In this document: piece by piece, positions 58,409 through 64,000 of the stretch
Layout of the letters: the number at the start of each line of letters is the position of its first letter
Position numbering within the stretch: the stretch's first letter is position 1
Origin: Algoriphagus sp. PAP.12
GTDB taxonomy: Bacteria > Bacteroidota > Bacteroidia > Cytophagales > Cyclobacteriaceae
NCBI RefSeq assembly: GCF_026652115.1
Contig: NZ_JAPPSQ010000007.1
Coordinates: 124,001 to 188,000 of the forward strand
Direction: 5' to 3'
Length of the DNA: 64,000 nucleotides
Made by a program: the position numbers and the translations under genes
Notes under the pieces: model-generated
What the model saw: only the letters and a program-made list of their open reading frames with translations
The model's database searches: none
Told to the model about the DNA's origin: nothing

Positions 58409-59438
58409 ACATATTTTAAATATTGATTCTACAGTCAAAGAAGCTCTTCAACAATTGGATACCTTGGCTTCTGATGCAATTTTATTTTTAGTTGATCAAG
58501 AAAATAAACTATTCGGATCATTGACAGATGGAGATTTAAGAAGAGGATTCATCAAAGGATTAGATTTTGAAACTCACCTTTCGAAATTTATCCAAACCAA
58601 CCCCAAATATATCCAACAGGGCAAATATGACCTAAAAGAAATTATTGAACTGAGAAAAAGACATTTTTCTATTTTTCCTGTTGTAAACCATCAATTACAA
58701 ATTATCAATGTGGTCAATTTTAAACAGCAAAAGTCTTATTTGCCAATTGATACCTTGATTATGGCTGGTGGTAGAGGTGAGAGGTTGAAGCCATTAACGG
58801 ATCATACTCCAAAACCTTTGTTGAAAATAGGTGAAAAACCGATCGTTGAGCATAATATTGATAGATTGATTTCCTACGGTGTGGATGATATATGGTTGTC
58901 AGTTAGGTATTTGGGAGATCAATTGGTTGAGCATTTTGGAGACGGTTCTCAAAAAGGAGTTCGGATCAAATATGTCTGGGAAGAAGAACCTTTAGGAACG
59001 GCCGGAGCATTGGGCTTGGTAGACGACTTCGTACATGATCACATTTTGATGATGAATTCGGACTTATTGACAAATATAGATTTCGAGGATTTCTATATGT
59101 TTTTTCAAAAAGAAGAAGCAGATTTTGCTGTTGCGTGTATTCCATTTCAAGTCAATGTTCCATATGCGGTAATGGACACTGAAAACAAAAGAGTGACGGG
59201 ATTGAAAGAAAAGCCCACCTATACGCATTATTCCAATGGAGGGATTTATTTGATGAAAAAGGAAATCATCGATTATTTCCCAAAAGAGAAGTATTTCAAT
59301 GCAACCGATTTGATGGAATTGCTTATTTCCCAAGGAAAAAAAGTTGTGGCTTATCCACTTGTTGGCTATTGGTTGGATATCGGAAAGCACGAGGATTATA
59401 ATAAAGCCCAACAAGATTTTCACCAGATTAAATTTTGA
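58392..59438 (+). CDS. PtmE-like nucleotidyltransferase with N-terminal CBS domain pair
   Basis: 348 residues. The first 115 residues are a CBS pair (ILFLVDQENKLFGSLTDGDL, RKRHFSIFPVVNHQLQIINV); the rest is a sugar-1-phosphate nucleotidyltransferase with IDTLIMAGGRGERLKPLTDH, PKPLLKIGEKPIVEHNIDRL, VRYLGDQLVEHFGDGSQKGV, EEPLGTAGALGLVDDF and the metal site LMMNSDLLTNID. This fusion is that of PtmE, which in Campylobacter makes GDP-glucosamine as the entry to legionaminic acid. It suggests a GDP-linked route here, though the specificity for GTP or UTP cannot be read. The gene starts 17 bases inside the NeuC-like gene. Confidence 0.9.
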   Translation: MQTFHRHILNIDSTVKEALQQLDTLASDAILFLVDQENKLFGSLTDGDLRRGFIKGLDFETHLSKFIQTNPKYIQQGKYDLKEIIELRKRHFSIFPVVNHQLQIINVVNFKQQKSYLPIDTLIMAGGRGERLKPLTDHTPKPLLKIGEKPIVEHNIDRLISYGVDDIWLSVRYLGDQLVEHFGDGSQKGVRIKYVWEEEPLGTAGALGLVDDFVHDHILMMNSDLLTNIDFEDFYMFFQKEEADFAVACIPFQVNVPYAVMDTENKRVTGLKEKPTYTHYSNGGIYLMKKEIIDYFPKEKYFNATDLMELLISQGKKVVAYPLVGYWLDIGKHEDYNKAQQDFHQIKF

Positions 59439-60133
59439 AACCCTTAGTAGTAATTCCAGCAAGAGGGGGCTCGAAAGGGGTTCCTCGGAAAAATATTAAA
59501 CTTCTAGGAAAGAAACCTTTGATTCAATATACCATTGAAGCCGCTAGAGAGGTATTTCCCGATTCAGTCATTTGTGTATCCACAGATGATATAGAAATTA
59601 AAGAAGTTGTGGAATCTATTGGTTTAAAAGTTCCTTTTCTTCGATCTTCAGAATTGGCTACTGACACTTCAGGAACCCATGAGGTATTGATAGATGCACT
59701 TGATTTTTATGAGAAATCAGGATACTGTCCTGATAGTTTGATTCTTTTGCAACCAACCTCTCCGTTTAGAACTGAATTTCATATAAAGGAAGCGTTAGCG
59801 CTATTTGATGATACATGTGACATGCTGGTCTCGGTCAAAGAAACCAAATCCAACCCTTATTATATTTTAAGAGAAGAAAATGAAAATGGTTGGCTTGTCA
59901 AATCCAAAGAGGGGGATTTTATCAGAAGACAAGATTGTCCCAAAGTATATGAATTGAATGGGGCTATTTACATCATACAAGTAAATGCTTTAAAATCTAA
60001 AGCAATACAAGATTTTGAAAAAGTAAGAAAGTTTGAAATGGATGAATGGAGTTCCCTAGATATCGATGATTTGATGGATTTTGCAATTGCTGAATACATT
60101 CTTAGCCAAAAATTGAATTCACTCAATTTATGA
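59435..60133 (+). CDS. CMP-nonulosonate cytidylyltransferase (NeuA/LegF-like)
   Basis: 232 residues. Activates the nine-carbon acid with CTP. N-terminal motif PLVVIPARGGSKGVPRKNIK, then GKKPLIQYTIEAARE, SVICVSTDDIEIKEVVESIG, RSSELATDTSGTHEVLID, LILLQPTSPFRTEFHIKEAL, and later YELNGAIYIIQV. These are the CMP-NeuAc synthetase family marks. The short length without an extra hydrolase domain fits LegF/NeuA of nonulosonate loci. The start is TTG at 59435 overlapping the previous stop (TTGA); no ATG is near. The following acyltransferase overlaps by ATGA. Confidence 0.93.
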   Translation: MKPLVVIPARGGSKGVPRKNIKLLGKKPLIQYTIEAAREVFPDSVICVSTDDIEIKEVVESIGLKVPFLRSSELATDTSGTHEVLIDALDFYEKSGYCPDSLILLQPTSPFRTEFHIKEALALFDDTCDMLVSVKETKSNPYYILREENENGWLVKSKEGDFIRRQDCPKVYELNGAIYIIQVNALKSKAIQDFEKVRKFEMDEWSSLDIDDLMDFAIAEYILSQKLNSLNL

Positions 60134-60654
60134 ATGTCTTTAAGTATTTAAGACACCATTATCGAGCATACAAAAAGAGATCTAGGATCAAGCATCATAC
60201 TGTCCATGCAAAAAAAACACTGGGAGGATTTGGAGAGCCATTGACAGTCAATCACCAATGTATCTTTAATGATCAAGTCTTTCTTGGTAAGAATTGCCAC
60301 TTTAATGGGATTGAGATACCAAAAGGAGGGATAATACGGATTGGTGATAACTTCCATTCTGGAAAATCCTGTATGATATTATCTAAGTACCATAATTATG
60401 AAGGTTCCAAAATCCCCTATGATAATACCTATATCGTAAAGGATGTGACTATTGAGGATAATGTATGGTTAGGAAATAATGTGATTGTTTTGGGAGGAGT
60501 GACTATCGGTGAAGGAGCAATTATTCAAGCCGGTTCGGTGGTGGTTAGTGATATTCCAGCGTGTTCCATAGCAGGTGGAAATCCTGCCAAAGTTTTTAAA
60601 GAGCGGGATAAAGAACACTACTTTAAACTAAAAAGTGAAGGGAAGTTTCATTGA
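60130..60654 (+). CDS. Hexapeptide-repeat acyltransferase (WbbJ/maltose acetyltransferase type)
   Basis: 174 residues of left-handed beta-helix type: repeated hexapeptide steps from about 40 (FNDQVFLGKNCHFNGIEI, IIRIGDNFHSGKSC) to NVWLGNNVIVLGGVTIGEGA and IIQAGSVVVSDIPACSIAGG with the end NPAKVFKERD. It has the catalytic-type His in SKYHNYE. It should transfer an acetyl or other acyl group to a sugar of the polysaccharide or to a pathway intermediate. It could supply the N-acetyltransferase (LegH-like) step that is otherwise missing before the window end, or O-acetylate the product. Overlaps the cytidylyltransferase by four bases; the flippase starts 23 bases later. Confidence 0.9.
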   Translation: MNVFKYLRHHYRAYKKRSRIKHHTVHAKKTLGGFGEPLTVNHQCIFNDQVFLGKNCHFNGIEIPKGGIIRIGDNFHSGKSCMILSKYHNYEGSKIPYDNTYIVKDVTIEDNVWLGNNVIVLGGVTIGEGAIIQAGSVVVSDIPACSIAGGNPAKVFKERDKEHYFKLKSEGKFH

Positions 60655-60677
60655 TCATTTCCCAGAAGTAGGAGTTT

Positions 60678-62084
60678 ATGTTTAAAAAATTATTCAGCCA
60701 TACACTTATTTATGGCCTTGCTCCCCAAATACCGAAAGTAGCTCAGCTTTTCATTCTGCCTATTATCACTCAGGACTTGACAGAGTTGGATTTTGGGGTA
60801 GCAGGTATCATGACAGCCTATACAAGTAGTATTGCAGTTTTGGCTTTTTTGGGGCTACGAGTCATTTTGGTCAATTCCTTTTATAAATCACCTTCTCAAT
60901 ATAAGTGGGCCTGGAGGCAAATTTATGGATTCCTTACCTTGTGGAATCTTGTCTATGCCCTCCTTTTAGGCTTGCTGATTTATTGGGTAGTACCAGAAAT
61001 AGCCTATGAAAACCGATTGTTAATCATGGCTCTTAATGTTGCACCATTGGTTCTTTTTGGTCCTGTAGGAAATATTGGGACGACCTATTACCAATTGAAG
61101 CAAAAGCCTTTGGCAATTGGAATGAGGACAATGATTTTTGGTGTCTTGACGGTAATTTTGAACCTCTATTTTATATCCTATTTGAAACTTGGTTATATGG
61201 GTTGGTTTTGGTCCAATTTTATTGCTACTATTTTATCCAATGCTTCTTACTATTATCCAGTAAATTTCATTTTTGGTTTAGTTCCAATTTTCAATTTTAA
61301 ATGGAGACTCATAAAGAACTCATTGAAAGTGAGTTTACCGACAGTCCCCCACTATTATTCCACTTATCTTTTGAATTCTTCGGACAAGATGGTAATGGAT
61401 ATGGTGGGAGTGGGAGTAGATAAAATAGGGAAGTACAATGCTGCTTATACTGTAGGGAATATTTTTCAACAATTGGGTGTCGCCGCAGGATTTGCAGTTG
61501 CACCTATGATGACCAAGAAGTTCAGAGAGGGAAACGATAAGGCAGCAAGAGATCTTATCTTCGGTTTGCAGTTTGGGTTTCTGGTTATGACCTTTTTGAT
61601 GAGTATATGGTTGAAAGAACTTTTTGCTTTCTTGCTAAGAAGTCCGGGTTTGGCAGAGATGTACTCTTTAGGTGTAGTAATTGTTATGAGTTATAATTAT
61701 CGACCGATGTATATGGGGTCGGTCAATAAGTTGTTTTTTGTTGAGAAAACTAATATTGTCTGGAAAGTTACTTTTGTAGCTGGCCTAATGAATGTTATTC
61801 TAAACTTGGTATTTATCCCCAGTTTTGGTTTTGAAATGGCTGCTTATACTACCTTTGTATCATTGATGTTTATGGGGTATATCGGTTATTTTATCCCGTC
61901 AATCAAGAAGGTGAATCTTGTAAATTATCATCCCTTAAAATGGCTGTTTTTGACCTTGTTTTTGACCTTAGCGGCTTTTTATTTGGCTGATTTGCCATTG
62001 GGTTTGAAGTTGATTGTTACTGGTGGGGTACTGATAATTACACTCATGTCGGGATTATTCTTTAAAAGAAAACTGACCAAATGA
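60678..62084 (+). CDS. Wzx-type oligosaccharide flippase
   Basis: 468 residues with about 12-14 membrane segments (for example VAQLFILPIITQDLT, VLAFLGLRVILVNSFY, IYWVVPEIAYENRLLIMALN, VLTVILNLYFISYLKLGYMG, NVILNLVFIPSFGFEMAAYT, LIVTGGVLIITLMSGLFF) and long polar loops, the pattern of MATE-like Wzx proteins. It flips the lipid-linked repeat unit to the periplasmic face. Its presence suggests the Wzx/Wzy type of assembly; no Wzy is in the window. The stop overlaps the next start (ATGA, 62081-62084). Confidence 0.9.
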   Translation: MFKKLFSHTLIYGLAPQIPKVAQLFILPIITQDLTELDFGVAGIMTAYTSSIAVLAFLGLRVILVNSFYKSPSQYKWAWRQIYGFLTLWNLVYALLLGLLIYWVVPEIAYENRLLIMALNVAPLVLFGPVGNIGTTYYQLKQKPLAIGMRTMIFGVLTVILNLYFISYLKLGYMGWFWSNFIATILSNASYYYPVNFIFGLVPIFNFKWRLIKNSLKVSLPTVPHYYSTYLLNSSDKMVMDMVGVGVDKIGKYNAAYTVGNIFQQLGVAAGFAVAPMMTKKFREGNDKAARDLIFGLQFGFLVMTFLMSIWLKELFAFLLRSPGLAEMYSLGVVIVMSYNYRPMYMGSVNKLFFVEKTNIVWKVTFVAGLMNVILNLVFIPSFGFEMAAYTTFVSLMFMGYIGYFIPSIKKVNLVNYHPLKWLFLTLFLTLAAFYLADLPLGLKLIVTGGVLIITLMSGLFFKRKLTK

Positions 62085-63490
62085 ACTTTAATGAAAGGAA
62101 AGAAATAATTCAGTTTTTTAATAAGATTGAAGCTGATTTTGAAACCGAATCCTGGATTTATAGAGATGTAAAAGTTTGGCCAATTCTCAAAACTTACTTT
62201 TTCTTGAAAATCTTTTGGAACAGCCAAATACAATCTCATCACAGGATTCAAAGAAAGGGTATAAGGCAATCATTTAAATCTTTTGTAAAAAGAAAAATCA
62301 TAGGTCTAACTATCGATAAACTGGAGTTGGATCAAATTGAATTTCTTTTTTTTAGTGGAGGGAATTTTAGGGAAACAATTCAGGAAAGCTCTTTAAATAA
62401 ATTTTATGATCCGATTGGAAATTACCTCGAAGAGAACCAAAAGAGTTTCAAATTTTTTGAATATGGACATATTTCTAACCATAATACTTATAAAGAAAGA
62501 GGGATAAATATTCAATATCTCTATTCATATTTTGAAGGAGAATCTCGGCAAGAAAATATTGATTTTTCCAAGTGGAATGGGTTTGTTGAATTCGAAGATT
62601 TTGTTTCAACCAAGCTTAGTTGTACTAAAAACAGCCTTAAATTGGAGGTTTTGGAAACCCTAAAAAAGGTAAATGTTTGGTCCATGTGTTTTGAATGGAT
62701 ATTAAGTAAAACAAAACCGAAAAAAATATTTCTGTTGTCCTATTATAATCTTCCTTGCTTTGGATTGTTGATTGCTGCCAAAAAGCGAGGGATATCATGT
62801 ATCGATATTCAACACGGAACTCAAGGAAATATGCATCCGGCCTATTCAGGATTTAAGCAAAATTATTCCTTGTTGCCAGATGTTTTTTGGCTGTGGGATC
62901 AAAAAACGGAGTCTCAACTAATCGAGAATTTCAAATTTTCCAATTTTAAAACACTTGTTGGTGGCAATCCTTGGCATTACTATTTAAGTAATCTGGTACA
63001 AAAACTGAGCAAAACTAAAGCTTCTATACTTTATACATTACAACCTATACACCCTTTAATAGATGACTATGTTTTGGAGGTAATGGAAGAAACCAAAGAA
63101 GAATTTGATTGGTTGGTAAGATTACACCCGAGGATAAATACCGAACAGGTTCATCAGCTCATAAGTGAATTGAAATTACTTGGAATCTATAATGAGAATT
63201 TATGGAAATTGGCGAATGAAAGCCCATTACCATCTCTTTTGAAAGATGTTGATCTCCACATTTCTAAATTTTCTGGCTGTATTTCCGAGGCAGCGGATCT
63301 TGGTACCTTTAGTATTATTCTTGAAAAAAATGGTGAGATCGCTTATAGGCATTTAATAGAAAGTGAAATTGCAGCAGGCGGGATTGATTCAGATTCAAGA
63401 AGGTTATTGAGTGCAATTCAGGAAAATATTGGAAAAAGAAAGCAAGTGGAGTCAATCGATTTGAAGACTGTATTGGATAATTTTTGTTGA
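62081..63490 (+). CDS. Unassigned GT-B-like protein, possible nonulosonic acid transferase
   Basis: 469 residues, no signal peptide or membrane segment, rich in Phe, Trp, Lys. The N-terminal half (ESWIYRDVKVWPILKTYFFL) is unknown. The second half has features seen in some GT-B sugar transferases and capsule proteins: KPKKIFLLSYYNLPCFGLLI, RGISCIDIQHGTQGNMHPAY, VFWLWDQKTESQLIENF, VGGNPWHYYL and WLVRLHPRI, and FSGCISEAADLG near the end. I cannot name a family with confidence. Position between the flippase and a NeuD-type acetyltransferase in a nonulosonate locus, and the HGTQG/HPRI pattern, make it a candidate transferase of the CMP-activated acid. Overlaps the flippase by four bases. Confidence 0.8.
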   Translation: MNFNERKEIIQFFNKIEADFETESWIYRDVKVWPILKTYFFLKIFWNSQIQSHHRIQRKGIRQSFKSFVKRKIIGLTIDKLELDQIEFLFFSGGNFRETIQESSLNKFYDPIGNYLEENQKSFKFFEYGHISNHNTYKERGINIQYLYSYFEGESRQENIDFSKWNGFVEFEDFVSTKLSCTKNSLKLEVLETLKKVNVWSMCFEWILSKTKPKKIFLLSYYNLPCFGLLIAAKKRGISCIDIQHGTQGNMHPAYSGFKQNYSLLPDVFWLWDQKTESQLIENFKFSNFKTLVGGNPWHYYLSNLVQKLSKTKASILYTLQPIHPLIDDYVLEVMEETKEEFDWLVRLHPRINTEQVHQLISELKLLGIYNENLWKLANESPLPSLLKDVDLHISKFSGCISEAADLGTFSIILEKNGEIAYRHLIESEIAAGGIDSDSRRLLSAIQENIGKRKQVESIDLKTVLDNFC

Positions 63491-63512
63491 TCAAATATAT
63501 CCCTTAGAAAAC

Positions 63513-64000
63513 ATGATTTTAGTAGCCGGAGCAGGAGGACATGGATTGGAGTTATTTGACGAATTGATTTCTTTGCATTCCGAAAAATTGAAAGAAAGCT
63601 TGTTTTGTTATGATCAAGACCGAGACAAAACGTTATTTAAGGATTCAGTTAAGGTGCTTCATACCCAAGAGGAAATAAAAGGTGTTATTACTTCAGGTTT
63701 TCAGTTCTGTTTAGGAATTGGAAGCTCAACCCTTAGAAAAAAAATCTATTCTGAATTGGTGAGTTTGGGCGGAATGTTTCTTCCAATCCAATCAAGAAGC
63801 TCAATTATCAGTAATTCTTCCTATGGAGAATTTGATACCATGAGTCAGGCTTTTATAGGCCCAGAGGTGAAAATCGGACTAGGTTCATTGATTAATGTGG
63901 GGGCCAAAGTTCATCATGAATGTAGTCTAGGTGAATTCGTTGAGGTAGGGCCAGGGGCATTAGTCCTTGGAAATGTTTCGATTGGTGAGCTTACTCAAAT
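63513..64000 (+). CDS. NeuD/PglD-family acetyltransferase, 3' end outside the window
   Basis: 162 residues visible from ATG 63513; the frame is open to the last base. The N-terminus ILVAGAGGHGLELFDELI is the nucleotide-binding beta-alpha turn of the PglD/NeuD family, and from about residue 105 onward come hexapeptide steps (MSQAFIGPEVKIGLGSLINV, GAKVHHECSLGEFVEVGPGA) with the catalytic-type His of VHHE. In nonulosonate loci such proteins acetylate the 4-amino sugar precursor (LegH-like) or the acid (NeuD). It is 22 bases downstream of the unassigned protein. Full-length form should be about 210 residues. Confidence 0.88.
   Translation, partial: MILVAGAGGHGLELFDELISLHSEKLKESLFCYDQDRDKTLFKDSVKVLHTQEEIKGVITSGFQFCLGIGSSTLRKKIYSELVSLGGMFLPIQSRSSIISNSSYGEFDTMSQAFIGPEVKIGLGSLINVGAKVHHECSLGEFVEVGPGALVLGNVSIGELTQ

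Noticed and set aside
1..64000. tRNA, rRNA, CRISPR arrays, prophage or replication origin.
   Set aside because: No cloverleaf-like, direct-repeat-spacer or phage structural features were seen on reading; a tRNAscan or CRISPR search was not possible.

Overview
The window looks like chromosome of a Bacteroidota bacterium, most likely Cytophagales (Algoriphagus/Cyclobacteriaceae-like; this placement is inference from family content, not from a marker-gene search). The signs are many SusX-free lipoproteins and outer-membrane barrels with short lipoboxes, weak or absent Shine-Dalgarno sequences, TAnnTTTG-type promoters at two intergenic sites, a sufBCDSET operon, MIP18/SufT, acyl-CoA-binding protein, Bacteroidota-type PEP carboxylase and DUF2911/DUF4136/DUF6428 families. 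No rRNA, tRNA, CRISPR or prophage was recognised.

Layout. 1-10 kb: the 3' part of a PAS sensor protein, a propeller lipoprotein, queA, menC, a lactonase-like lipoprotein, ppc and two DUF4136-type lipoproteins. 10.2-12.8 kb: an IS21-family element (istA, istB) that sits in the remains of an outer-membrane protein gene, with only its first 5 and last 22 codons left. 13-17.7 kb (minus strand): BamA-like barrel, porin O/P, a headless barrel gene, then an ars-type operon (arsR, DUF6428, LMW-PTP-type arsenate reductase) with no efflux pump visible. 17.8-22.8 kb: sugar porter, transglutaminase lipoprotein, EHP-repeat lipoprotein, MFS transporter and Crp/Fnr regulator. 22.7-28.7 kb: PAP2 phosphatase, hemF, TamA-like lipoprotein, divergent TrmH methyltransferase and SBF-type symporter, ACBP. 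28.8-37 kb: gltA, then the suf operon ending in a bacilliredoxin, then an Lrp/AsnC regulator. 37.4-49 kb: a TonB-C-like periplasmic protein, M14 and S9 peptidases, NTF2-like protein, thyA, EEP-family hydrolase, DUF2911 lipoprotein, penicillin acylase and a small membrane protein.

49-64 kb is the most distinctive region: a surface-polysaccharide locus read on the plus strand. It starts with a winged-helix protein carrying a degenerate nucleotidyltransferase-like domain, followed by an SLBB export protein and UDP-glucose dehydrogenase. After a terminator come genes for a CMP-activated nonulosonic acid of legionaminic type: 4,6-dehydratase, LegC-like aminotransferase, NeuB/LegI-like synthase, NeuC/LegG-like epimerase, PtmE-like CBS-nucleotidyltransferase and NeuA/LegF-like cytidylyltransferase. 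They are followed by a hexapeptide acyltransferase, a Wzx flippase, an unassigned GT-B-like protein and a NeuD/PglD-family acetyltransferase cut by the window end. Many of these genes overlap by four bases, and three use GTG or TTG starts that overlap the preceding stop.

No wholly new system can be proven from sequence alone. The best leads are the polysaccharide locus with its unusual regulator and operator-like promoter, the unassigned protein between the flippase and the acetyltransferase, the pumpless ars operon next to a truncated barrel gene, the bacilliredoxin in the suf operon, and a possible very short transcript in the 375-base gap before 37438.
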